From NCBI GenBank assembly GCA_035573655.1, contig DATMAC010000151.1, forward strand, positions 1 through 5,780: 5,780 nucleotides of DNA, given 5' to 3'. Of this stretch, positions 1-5,647 are shown piece by piece (positions within the stretch are counted from its first letter, which is position 1; each line of letters opens with the position of its first letter). The DNA comes from Thermoflexus sp035573655. Its GTDB lineage: Bacteria > Chloroflexota > Anaerolineae > Thermoflexales > Thermoflexaceae. Under the pieces are notes generated by a model. The model worked only from the letters and a program-made list of their open reading frames with translations, ran no database searches and was not told the DNA's origin. The translations under genes were made by a program, and so were the position numbers.

Positions 1-21
1 CCGAAGGCGCCCGGCTCACCC
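1..21. repeat. Truncated copy of a palindromic repeat at the left edge
   Basis: Bases 1-17 (CCGAAGGCGCCCGGCTC) are identical to 5667-5683, which form the loop and right arm of the complete palindrome near the other end of the window. Here the left arm lies outside the window, so only the loop edge and right arm can be seen. The match ends at base 17; after it the flanks differ (ACCCCC here, GCCCATAAA there). The shared core suggests either a dispersed palindromic repeat or a recurrent terminator type. On the minus strand it lies directly downstream of the arsC terminator candidate. Confidence 0.6.
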
Positions 22-23
22 CC

Positions 24-40
24 AAAAACCCCCAGGGGGC
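24..40 (-). terminator. Possible intrinsic terminator after arsC
   Basis: On the minus strand, 58 bases after the arsC stop, the sequence reads GCCCCCTGGGGGTTTTT. This is a short G/C stem (effectively four pairs with a three-base loop) followed directly by five T. The run of G at 19-23 on the minus strand can pair with the C-run instead, giving an alternative stem. The stem is short, so termination may depend partly on the larger palindrome immediately beyond, which the window cuts. Confidence 0.45.
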
Positions 41-97
41 TAAAACCTACAGAAGCTTTGGAAATGTGCCATGATTGCTCCGTTTAATTCACGAAGA

Positions 98-565
98 TCA
101 ATAAAGGCTGCGTTCCTCTTCCTCTCCCTCCCGGCGCTCGATCCAGCGTTGCAGGACCGGCAACAACTCCGCCCGCATGCGCTCCCGGAGCCTACGGAAT
201 TCCTCCAGCAAACCCTCCTCATCCCATGACCATCGTCCGGGGTCCGGATATCCAATGTGTAACCGTTCCCCCTGCCCGGGCCAGACGGGGCATTCCTCGG
301 CCGCATCATCGCACACGGTAAGGACCAGATCGAAGGGTTGACCCAGGAATTCCATTATGGATTTGCTGCGATGGCCGGAGATGTCGATCCCGATCTCCTT
401 CAGCGCCTGGATCGCGAAGGGGTGGACATAGCCCGCCGGGTGCGTGCCGGCGGAAAACACCTCCACCCGATCGCCGAAGGTCGCGCGGATCAACCCCTCC
501 GCCATCTGGCTGCGGGCCGCGTTCCCTGTGCAAAGCACCAGCACACGCCATTTGCGTCCGCTCAT
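98..565 (-). CDS. arsC: Arsenate reductase, thioredoxin-coupled ArsC type (LMW-phosphatase fold)
   Basis: This 155-aa cytoplasmic enzyme is predicted to reduce arsenate to arsenite. The N-terminal P-loop is CTGNAARS, giving the CX5R signature with nucleophile Cys12 and Arg18. Two further cysteines, Cys85 and Cys92 in VCDDAAEEC, sit where the pI258-type ArsC carries its Cys82/Cys89 disulfide relay. The motif YPDP supplies Asp108, the expected general acid. The triad separates it from plain low-molecular-weight tyrosine phosphatases, which share the fold but lack the relay. The last 20 or so residues are a highly charged Arg/Glu tail. The ATG lies 6 bases after the pstB stop and has only a weak ribosome site (AAAGAG overlapping that stop), so translational coupling to pstB is likely. 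No arsenite exporter or ArsR is visible. Inference: it protects the cell from arsenate taken up by the adjacent Pst transporter. Confidence 0.9.
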   Translation of the reverse strand: MSGRKWRVLVLCTGNAARSQMAEGLIRATFGDRVEVFSAGTHPAGYVHPFAIQALKEIGIDISGHRSKSIMEFLGQPFDLVLTVCDDAAEECPVWPGQGERLHIGYPDPGRWSWDEEGLLEEFRRLRERMRAELLPVLQRWIERREGEEEERSLY

Positions 566-571
566 CGCTCT

Positions 572-1345
572 TTATCCGAACCGTCCGGTGATGTAGTCCT
601 CCGTCCGCCGATCCCGCGGGCGGGTGAAGATCTGCTGGGTGGGGCCGAACTCGATGAGGCGGCCCACTCGATCCTCCCCCGCCAGCATGAAGGCGGTGTA
701 ATCGCTGACCCGGGCGGCCTGCTGCATGTTATGGGTGACGATCACAATCGTGTACTCCCGGGCCAGTTCCCGCATAAGGTCCTCGATCTTCATCGTCGCG
801 ATCGGATCGAGGGCGGAAGCCGGCTCGTCCATCAGCAGCACCTCGGGCTCCGTGGCCAAGGCCCGCGCGATGCACAGGCGCTGCTGCTGCCCACCGGATA
901 GGGTCAGCGCGTTTTGATGAAGTTTATCCTTGACTTCATCCCACAGTGCCGCCGCCCGGAGGCAGCGCTCCACGATCTCATCTAACTTCCGTCGGTCCCG
1001 GATCCCTTGGATGCGGGGGCCGAAGGCCACGTTTTCATAGATGCTTTTGGGAAACGGATTCGGCTTCTGGAAGACCATGCCAATGCGCCGTCGGAGCTCC
1101 ACCACATCCACATTGGCCCCATAGATATCAACGCCCTCGAAGAGAACCTTCCCTAAGACGCGGGCGGAGGGGATGAGGTCGTTCATGCGATTGAAGCAGC
1201 GCAACAGGGTGCTCTTGCCGCACCCGGAAGGGCCGATGATGGCTGTGATCCGGCGACGGGGGATTTTCAAGCGAATCCCCGCGATCGCCGGGCGGCCATT
1301 GTAGTAAACGGTGAGGTCCTCTGTCTCCAAGATGATCTCCTCCAT
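572..1345 (-). CDS. pstB: Phosphate ABC transporter ATP-binding protein PstB
   Basis: This 257-aa ABC ATPase hydrolyses ATP to drive phosphate import through PstC/PstA on the inner face of the membrane. All nucleotide-binding motifs are present: Walker A GPSGCGKST (38-46), Q-loop at Gln93 within VFQKPNPFPKSIYENV, signature LSGGQQQRL (149-157), Walker B VLLMDEP (169-175), D-loop SALD (177-180) and the switch histidine His205 in VTHNM. The KPNPFP stretch and the NRMNDL segment after Walker A are typical of PstB rather than other ABC ATPases, and the length is normal for the family. The ATG at 1345 follows AGAGGAG at a spacing of about 8. It is separated from pstA by 112 bases, an unusually wide gap for this operon, and lies 6 bases before arsC. 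Confidence 0.97.
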   Translation of the reverse strand: MEEIILETEDLTVYYNGRPAIAGIRLKIPRRRITAIIGPSGCGKSTLLRCFNRMNDLIPSARVLGKVLFEGVDIYGANVDVVELRRRIGMVFQKPNPFPKSIYENVAFGPRIQGIRDRRKLDEIVERCLRAAALWDEVKDKLHQNALTLSGGQQQRLCIARALATEPEVLLMDEPASALDPIATMKIEDLMRELAREYTIVIVTHNMQQAARVSDYTAFMLAGEDRVGRLIEFGPTQQIFTRPRDRRTEDYITGRFG

Positions 1346-1380
1346 CCCCTGCGCTCCTCTTGGTCAGTATACGCTCAGAC

Positions 1381-1408
1381 CTTATACGCCATTCGGCCTT
1401 GGTGCGAA
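1381..1408 (-). promoter_or_regulatory. Weak internal promoter candidate before pstB
   Basis: In the 112-base pstA-pstB gap the minus strand has TTCGCA (four of six matches to TTGACA) at 1403-1408, a 16-base spacer, and TATAAG (five of six matches to TATAAT) at 1381-1386. A second -10-like hexamer, TATACT, follows a little downstream in a repeat of GCGTATA but has no good -35. The rest of the gap shows no gene or strong minus-strand hairpin. Such matches occur by chance, so this is only a candidate for separate expression of pstB-arsC. Confidence 0.22.
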
Positions 1409-1457
1409 GCAAAATTTGCGCCCTTGCAGCGGAGCCACAATGCAATCGACCTGGAGC

Positions 1458-2315
1458 TCACCAGTGATAGCGCCGTTGCAGGCGATGGCGTAGATAAATC
1501 GCCAGGCCGTTCATCGTGAGCAGCACTACCAGCAGCACCAGGATCGCCCCTGCCGCTCGGGCATGGAAGCCGGCCTGGGGGCGGGAGACCCAGTTGAAAA
1601 TTTGAATCGGGAGCACTGTGAATTTATCGAAGGGGCTCTTCGGGTCGAAGGCGATGAAGGTCAGCGCCCCGATGGTGATCAACGGCGCCGTCTCGCCGAT
1701 GGCCCGGGAGAGGGCCAGGATCATCCCGGTGAGGATCCCCGGAAAGGCCACCGGCAGCACCTGATGGCGGATGACCTGCCAGCGGGTCGCCCCCAACGCG
1801 AAGGCGGCCTCCCGCAAGCTCATCGGCACCGCCCGCAAGGCCTCGCGGGATGCAGTGATCAGGATGGGCAGGATCAACAGGCTGAGGGTGAGAGCCCCCG
1901 CCAGGATGCTCCGCTCCAACCGCATCCCCCGCACGAAAAGCTCCAGACCTAAGAGCCCGTAGACGATCGAGGGTACCCCCGCCAGGTTGTTGATGTTCAG
2001 CTCGATGAAACGGGTCAGCCGGTTGCGCGGTGCATACTCCTCCAGGTAAATGGCCGCGGCCACGCCCAGGGGGACCGAGAACAAAGCGGTCAAGGCCATC
2101 ACCCAGAGCGTCCCCAGCAGCGCCGAGCGGATCCCGGCCTGCTCAGGAAACCGAGAAGGATAATTGGTGAAAAAGGCCCAGGACAGAACGCTCAGGCCAC
2201 GACGGGTCACATCCAGCAATAGAAGGAACAACACCAGCAGGCCGAAGAGCGTGGCCGCCAGCGCGATCCATTCAAACACTTTGCCCACAAGCTCCCGACG
2301 CCGTCGACGTTCCAT
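1458..2315 (-). CDS. pstA: Phosphate ABC transporter permease PstA
   Basis: This 285-aa inner-membrane permease forms half of the phosphate channel with PstC. A positively charged N-terminus (MERRRRRE) precedes a long hydrophobic segment at about 15-37. Further membrane spans lie at about 65-90, 108-128, 138-154, 189-220 and 256-275, giving about six helices as expected. The cytoplasmic EAA loop, which contacts PstB, is at 169-195 (REAAFALGATRWQ with the following P and G). LAGVPSIVYG (111-120) and RAIGETAPL (204-212) are conserved PstA signatures. The ATG at 2315 has GGAGAAGAGG just upstream, and the gene starts 21 bases after the pstC stop, so the two are surely co-transcribed. Its paralogue PstC is the closest alternative, but the gene order and the GETAPL sequence favour PstA. 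Confidence 0.96.
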   Translation of the reverse strand: MERRRRRELVGKVFEWIALAATLFGLLVLFLLLLDVTRRGLSVLSWAFFTNYPSRFPEQAGIRSALLGTLWVMALTALFSVPLGVAAAIYLEEYAPRNRLTRFIELNINNLAGVPSIVYGLLGLELFVRGMRLERSILAGALTLSLLILPILITASREALRAVPMSLREAAFALGATRWQVIRHQVLPVAFPGILTGMILALSRAIGETAPLITIGALTFIAFDPKSPFDKFTVLPIQIFNWVSRPQAGFHARAAGAILVLLVVLLTMNGLAIYLRHRLQRRYHW

Positions 2316-2336
2316 AAACCTCTTCTCCGTTCAGGC

Positions 2337-3284
2337 TCACCGGTAAATCTCCCGATAGCGTTCGATGATCCGTATGGCCAGCAAATTCAGCACCAGTGTG
2401 AGTAAGAAAAGGACCAAGCCCACCACAAAGATCGTTCGGAACTCCAGAGTGCCATGGGGGGTATCCCCCAGGCTAACCTGCACGATATAGGCGGTCATCG
2501 TCTCGATGGCGCGCCGCGGGTCCAGGGTCAGGATGGGGCGCTGGCCGGCCGCGATGGCCACGATCATCGTCTCCCCGATCGCCCGGGAGCCCGCGAGGAT
2601 GAATGAAGCGACGATGCCGGAAAGCGCTGCCGGGATCATCACCCGCACCACTACCTCCAGACGCGTCGCCCCCAGGGCGTAAGCGGCCTCTCGAAGCGAA
2701 CTCGGCACCGCATAGAGGGCATCCTCGCTGAGCGAGGAGACCAACGGGATGATCATCACCCCCATCGTCAGCCCTGCGCTGAGGGCGTTGAATGTCTCCA
2801 GGTTCGGGACCACCCGTTTCAGGAGAGGTGTGACGAAGAGCAAGGCGAAGTAGCCATAAACGACTGTGGGGATCCCAGCTAAGATCTCCAGCGCAGGTTT
2901 CAGGATTGCTCGGACCCGGGCCGGCGCATATTCGCTTAGATAAACGGCGCTCAACAGGCCCACCGGTATCGCCAAGGCCAGGGCGATGGCTGAGGTGAGG
3001 AAAGTCCCCGTGACTAAAGGCAGAATCCCAAAATGTTTCTGAGCGAACAACGGAGTCCACTGGGGGTCCGTGAGAAACTCGATGAGGGATACCTGGTAGA
3101 AGAAGGGGATCGCTTCCACAACCAGAACCGCCACAATACCGATGGTCGTGAACACGGAGACCATGGCGGCGAAGAAAAGGATCGCTTGGATGACCAGTTC
3201 CCCAAGCTCCCGCCATTGGGCAGCCATCCCCCTGTGAAGGCGTGCCGCTTGGACCGCCGCTGCCGAGCGGGTCGTCAGCCCCAT
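2337..3284 (-). CDS. pstC: Phosphate ABC transporter permease PstC
   Basis: This 315-aa inner-membrane permease pairs with PstA. A roughly 30-residue hydrophilic N-terminus is followed by membrane segments at about 33-60, 88-114, 128-155, 165-186, 219-243 and 285-308, with a periplasmic loop after the first span containing FLTDPQWTP, a family hallmark. The EAA loop is REAAYALGATRLE and onward (198-224), and ILAGIPTVVYGYFAL and SRAIGETM are conserved PstC stretches. The ATG at 3284 has a clear GGAGG four bases upstream, which supports this start; the later Met20 lacks such a site. It lies 301 bases after pstS, past a terminator-like hairpin and a TATAAT, so it may be transcribed both by readthrough from pstS and from its own promoter. 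Confidence 0.96.
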   Translation of the reverse strand: MGLTTRSAAAVQAARLHRGMAAQWRELGELVIQAILFFAAMVSVFTTIGIVAVLVVEAIPFFYQVSLIEFLTDPQWTPLFAQKHFGILPLVTGTFLTSAIALALAIPVGLLSAVYLSEYAPARVRAILKPALEILAGIPTVVYGYFALLFVTPLLKRVVPNLETFNALSAGLTMGVMIIPLVSSLSEDALYAVPSSLREAAYALGATRLEVVVRVMIPAALSGIVASFILAGSRAIGETMIVAIAAGQRPILTLDPRRAIETMTAYIVQVSLGDTPHGTLEFRTIFVVGLVLFLLTLVLNLLAIRIIERYREIYR

Positions 3285-3411
3285 CGTTCCTCCGCTCCGA
3301 ACCCTGAGATATGGGAAGCCCTTCCGCTGGCCCGGGCCGAGATCACCCCGCCCTCTTAAATGCCCTCTCAGAAGTTACGCAGATCGGGATCCATGAGACA
3401 TGAGAGGAGAT

Positions 3412-3428
3412 GGAATGGCCTCCATTCC
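3412..3428 (-). other. Short hairpin in the pstS-pstC gap
   Basis: GGAATGG and CCATTCC form a perfect 7-pair inverted repeat around a three-base loop, between the TATAAT candidate and pstC. If the promoter at 3472 is used, this hairpin would lie in the 5' untranslated leader of pstC. It has no T-run, so it is not a terminator. A role is not known. Confidence 0.35.
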
Positions 3429-3471
3429 CAAAGCCCCGAGGAGAAAACCAGCCGCGCAACTCCTATCCAGT

Positions 3472-3477
3472 ATTATA
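3472..3477 (-). promoter_or_regulatory. Candidate -10 element for pstC
   Basis: The minus strand carries a perfect TATAAT within CTTTATAATACTGG, about 190 bases before the pstC start and just after the pstS terminator-like hairpin. No good -35 is seen at 16-18 bases (CAGCGG at 17), which would fit either a weak promoter or one that needs an activator, as in many phosphate-regulated promoters. No recognised Pho box was found next to it. The gap holds no reading frame with a ribosome site. Confidence 0.35.
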
Positions 3478-3532
3478 AAGGCGGGAGGCGACAACCGCTG
3501 AAACGCGGGCGCTGCCCTCCTGGTAAAACGCG

Positions 3533-3566
3533 AGGGTGGGAGGTCGCCGGAAGCGCCTCCCACCCT
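3533..3566 (-). terminator. Terminator-like hairpin after pstS (probable attenuator)
   Basis: Twenty bases after the pstS stop, minus-strand arms AGGGTGGGAGG and CCTCCCACCCT pair perfectly over 11 bases. An inner CGC/GCG stem extends this past a single bulged A. The stem is followed by CGCG and then TTTTA, so the T-run is short and offset by four bases. This suggests a leaky terminator or an mRNA-stabilising 3' end that would leave more pstS transcript than pstC-pstA-pstB transcript, as is commonly needed for a binding protein. The arrangement is an inference; the inverted repeat itself is certain. Confidence 0.6.
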
Positions 3567-3585
3567 AAAACAACCTGGGGATGGA

Positions 3586-4641
3586 TCATTGCTCCGCCTT
3601 CAGCAGATCCTCAATGCTCACTCCCACTTGAGGCCCGCCTTTGAACACGGAGCCCACCTTGCGAGCCTCAAAGCGCTGGAGGGCCAGCTGATAGACGGTA
3701 TCCGGAAGCGGGATGTAACCGACCTGCTTCACCAAGGCAGGGCCCTGCGTCAAGTAGAACCGGACGAAGGCCTCCACCTCCGGCCGATCCGCCGCCTTCC
3801 GGCTCACATAAATGAAGAGGGGGCGCGAGAGCGGTTGATAGGTGCCATCCCGGACAGTCTGCTCGGAGGGCAAAACGCAGCCTTTGCCCCCGTCAATCGC
3901 CAGGGCCTTCAGTTTGTCCTGATTCTCGAGGTAATAAGCGAGGCCGAAATAGCCCAGCGCGTACTGGTCGTTCGCCACCCCTTGAACCAGCACGTTGTCG
4001 TCCTCGCTGGCCGTGTAATCGCCACGGCTGGCGTCCTCTTTGCCCATAATCGCCTCGGTGAAGTAATCGAACGTCCCGCTATCGGTGCCCGGGCCGTAGA
4101 GGCTGAGCGGGGCGTCCGGCCATTGGGGGTTCACCTGGTTCCACCGGGTGATCTTCCCCTGGGCATCGGGCTCCCACATCTTCCTCAGCTCCTCGACCGT
4201 GATGCAGGCCACCCAATCGTTCTGCGGGTTGACCACCACCGAAAGGGCATCGTAGGCGACCGGCAGTTCGATGAACTCAATGCCGTTCTTCTGACATGTC
4301 TCCATCTCGGAGGTCTTGATCGGGCGCGAGGCGTCCGAGATGTCGATCTCCCCTGCGCAGAACTTCTGGAACCCCCCACCCGTCCCGCTGATGCCCACCA
4401 CCACTTTCACGTTCGGGTGGGCCTTCTGGAACTCCTCGCCGACCGCCTCGGAGATCGGATAAACGGTCGAGGATCCATCGATCTTAATCTCGCCGCTTAA
4501 CGCTGGGGATGTCGGCGCGGAGCTGACGGTTGACGTCGCCGCGGGCTGGGTCGAGCTGGGGGCCGGCGCCGCAGGCTGGCAGGCCGTCACCACCAGCACA
4601 AGCCCCAAGAGGATCGCAGCAAGAGCGGAACGCAGATTCAT
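3586..4641 (-). CDS. pstS: Phosphate-binding lipoprotein PstS
   Basis: This 351-aa substrate-binding protein captures phosphate outside the membrane and delivers it to PstC/PstA. The N-terminus is a lipoprotein signal: a basic MNLR, a hydrophobic core, and lipobox VTAC with the acylated Cys21. A Pro/Ser/Thr/Ala-rich linker (about 22-49) precedes the binding domain. Phosphate-contact motifs are DGSSTVYP (55-62), GISGTGGGF (83-91), SDASRPI (102-108, with Asp103 and Arg106) and GTDSGTFDYF (185-194). Asp103 matches the position of the aspartate known in E. coli PstS to help distinguish phosphate from arsenate. Length fits the family. The ATG at 4641 follows an excellent AAGGAGGAGG three to four bases upstream. 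The upstream leader contains alternative hairpins, which suggests post-transcriptional control; a promoter was not located with confidence. Confidence 0.97.
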   Translation of the reverse strand: MNLRSALAAILLGLVLVVTACQPAAPAPSSTQPAATSTVSSAPTSPALSGEIKIDGSSTVYPISEAVGEEFQKAHPNVKVVVGISGTGGGFQKFCAGEIDISDASRPIKTSEMETCQKNGIEFIELPVAYDALSVVVNPQNDWVACITVEELRKMWEPDAQGKITRWNQVNPQWPDAPLSLYGPGTDSGTFDYFTEAIMGKEDASRGDYTASEDDNVLVQGVANDQYALGYFGLAYYLENQDKLKALAIDGGKGCVLPSEQTVRDGTYQPLSRPLFIYVSRKAADRPEVEAFVRFYLTQGPALVKQVGYIPLPDTVYQLALQRFEARKVGSVFKGGPQVGVSIEDLLKAEQ

Positions 4642-4653
4642 GGGACCTCCTCC

Positions 4654-4749
4654 TTAGTTAATGTGGTTGGTGGAGAAACGAGCCCCTGTCACCTCGTTTC
4701 CCCACGTGAGGCCATTGAGGATAGCCTCACGCGGAGAAACCAGGGTCAT
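4654..4749 (-). CDS. Possible 31-codon leader reading frame before pstS
   Basis: An ATG overlaps the stop codon of the 112-aa gene as TAATG and opens a 31-codon frame (MTLVSPREAILNG and onward) that stops with TAA 12 bases before the pstS start. AAAGGAGG at 4752-4759 is a strong Shine-Dalgarno sequence but lies only two bases from this ATG, which is closer than ideal. The frame runs through both hairpins described for this leader, so its translation would open them. The peptide has no recognised similarity and no signal peptide. It may be a regulatory leader peptide, or a chance frame in which the strong ribosome site is incidental; the frame has no stop only over a short stretch. Confidence 0.3.
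   Translation of the reverse strand: MTLVSPREAILNGLTWGNEVTGARFSTNHIN
4670..4705 (-). promoter_or_regulatory. Leader hairpin 2, proximal to the pstS ribosome site
   Basis: On the minus strand GTGGGGAAACGAG (4693-4705) can pair with CTCGTTTCTCCAC (4670-4682) over 13 pairs with a single G-U wobble and a 10-base loop. The stem ends about 13 bases before the pstS Shine-Dalgarno sequence. It uses bases 4696-4705, which are also needed by hairpin 1, so the two stems cannot form fully at the same time. There is no T-run, so it is not a classical terminator. Confidence 0.55.
4696..4740 (-). promoter_or_regulatory. Leader hairpin 1 between the 112-aa gene and pstS
   Basis: On the minus strand GTTTCTCCGCGTGAGGC (4724-4740) pairs with GCCTCACGTGGGGAAAC (4696-4712) over 17 pairs, with two G-U wobbles and an 11-base loop. 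The eight loop-proximal pairs are all Watson-Crick. Such a long stem is very unlikely by chance in a 107-base gap. No T-run follows. It could stabilise or separate the transcripts of the upstream genes and pstS, or act as one state of a switch with hairpin 2. Confidence 0.6.
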
Positions 4750-5087
4750 TACCTCCTTTGATCCCCGCGGGATGGCCTTGCCCGCCCACGAGCGGGGCGC
4801 AACTCCATCTGAATTCCATGTTCCTCCATAAAACGGCGAAGCGCCTCGCTCTCCGGAAGGCTGAGCAACACCTGGTGCTCGCCGCGCCGGAGGAGGATAT
4901 GATAATAAGGCCGCCACCCTGCCTCCTGGTAAACATAGATCGGCGGCTCGATCGCCCAACCCGTGTCCAGGGCGAACTGTAGATCCGCCAGCTCTGCGTA
5001 GCCCGGCTGCACCCCCTCCGCCCGGTAGCCCAAGGTGTTCCAAAAGCTCAGGCACTCCGAAAAGTCCTCAGAGCCTTGCCTCACCAT
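4749..5087 (-). CDS. Unrecognised 112-aa protein upstream of pstS
   Basis: I do not recognise this protein family. The start at 5087 (MVRQGSEDF) is chosen because GGAAGGAG lies five to six bases upstream; the frame stays open further upstream but overlaps the preceding gene and has no such site. The protein is soluble, without a signal peptide or membrane segment. It has a mixed helix/strand look: FWNTLGYRAEGVQPGYAEL near the N-terminus, an aromatic centre (IYVYQEAGWRPYYHILL, about 50-66), then VLLSLPESEALRRFMEEHGI, and a basic disordered tail rich in Arg and Gly. The two Cys residues seen in other frames are absent; only Cys12 is present. Alternating strands with YHILLRRGEHQVLLSL suggest a small alpha/beta ligand-binding or effector-type domain, but this is only an impression. 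It lies 49 bases after the 63-aa gene and 107 bases before pstS, in the same direction. Confidence 0.72.
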   Translation of the reverse strand: MVRQGSEDFSECLSFWNTLGYRAEGVQPGYAELADLQFALDTGWAIEPPIYVYQEAGWRPYYHILLRRGEHQVLLSLPESEALRRFMEEHGIQMELRPARGRARPSRGDQRR

Positions 5088-5136
5088 CGTTCTCTCCTTC
5101 CCGGATTGAGCGTGGGCACATTTTCTGAGTAGCCAG

Positions 5137-5328
5137 CTATGAGGAGGACAACCACCGCCGCTCCGGGCGCCAGGCCCGCAGCTCGTGGCGCAACATCTCC
5201 AGACGCTCCATCTCCGCCAACAGGGCCCGGAGACGGATCCCCTCTTCGTCCTCTCCCTCCCGAACCAGGCGGGTGAGCTCCTCCCGAAGCCGCCGCAGCC
5301 GCTCATCCACTTGGCTCATCGTCTCCAT
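5137..5328 (-). CDS. Unrecognised 63-aa charged helical protein
   Basis: I cannot assign a family. The ATG at 5328 is preceded by GGGAGGAG at a spacing of five, a strong ribosome site that supports it as a real gene. Nearly half of the residues are Arg or Glu. Two amphipathic helices are apparent: about 5-24 with Leu at 11, 14, 18 and 21 in an a/d heptad pattern, then a GEDEEG turn (25-30), then about 31-52 with LRALLAEMERLEML. The shape is a helical hairpin or short coiled coil, ending in RPERRWLSSS. There is no cysteine, signal peptide or membrane segment. It could be a small oligomerising or adaptor protein; low-complexity helices match many unrelated proteins, so no function should be assigned. 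It is the first gene of the apparent minus-strand series. Confidence 0.68.
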   Translation of the reverse strand: METMSQVDERLRRLREELTRLVREGEDEEGIRLRALLAEMERLEMLRHELRAWRPERRWLSSS

Positions 5329-5647
5329 CGCATCTCCTCCCTTTCGGTTTCGCCTTTATCGTAGTCGAAGTCGGGAGGCAGAGCGTGAAGAGAGGTTTCA
5401 TGTTCCGCAAAGAGAAGGTTAAATCTTTTTCACAACCCCCAAGCGCTCATTAGGTCTCGTCAGCCTTGAGCGTATCGTTCATGAGCCCGCTCCCACAGTT
5501 TTTTGGGCTGTGAGAAGGGGGTCATGCACATTCCTCATCGCATATTCCAAAAACTAATGCTTCTTCCAGTGAACGCGCTTTTAAGCCGTCTCCCTGATGG
5601 CAAAAACGGGCGCTAATGAAGTTCGAGAAATGAACCCTCTATGGAGG
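5329..5647. other. Intergenic region upstream of the gene series
   Basis: No reading frame with a ribosome site is seen here on either strand. The region is more AT-rich than the genes and probably contains the promoter for the minus-strand series, but no convincing -35/-10 pair stands out. Candidates are weak: TTGTGA near TTTAACC (about 5417-5436) and TACGAT (about 5357-5362). Minor structure includes a short inverted repeat CACAG/CTGTG (5494-5512) and two related motifs on the plus strand: CAAAAAC, six bases, TAATG (5601-5618), and CAAAAACTAATG (5548-5559). Confidence 0.4.

Noticed and set aside
338..901. 187-codon plus-strand frame across arsC and pstB
   Set aside because: It is antisense to two well-supported genes, crosses their junction, and shows no domain or ribosome site.
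1401..1426. Hairpin GGTGCGAA/TTTGCGCC in the pstA-pstB gap
   Set aside because: It pairs acceptably only in a plus-strand transcript through two G-U wobbles; in the expected minus-strand mRNA these become mismatches.
1128..1445. 105-codon minus-strand frame starting in the pstA-pstB gap
   Set aside because: Most of it overlaps pstB in another frame, and its ATG has no Shine-Dalgarno sequence.
2473..3216. 247-codon minus-strand frame within pstC
   Set aside because: It is an out-of-frame shadow of pstC with a Gly/Arg/Asp/Pro-rich product and no family motif.
3589..4500. 303-codon plus-strand open frame opposite pstS
   Set aside because: It begins at a non-ATG codon with no ribosome site, lies wholly antisense to a certain pstS, and its composition (His, Arg, Leu, Asp) is what GC-rich antisense frames usually give.
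4654..5055. 133-codon minus-strand frame spanning the 112-aa gene and the leader
   Set aside because: Its first two thirds overlap the better supported 112-aa gene in another frame and give a Gly/Arg/Ala-rich product; only the final 31 codons after TAATG were kept as a possible leader frame.
5420..5436. Single TTTAACCT resembling a unit of the cyanobacterial Pho box
   Set aside because: A Pho box needs several direct repeats at fixed spacing; the neighbouring units here do not match.
5484..5512. Small inverted repeats AGCCC/GGGCT and CACAG/CTGTG around a T6 run
   Set aside because: Each stem has only five pairs, which is common by chance; neither forms a terminator with a T-run placed correctly.
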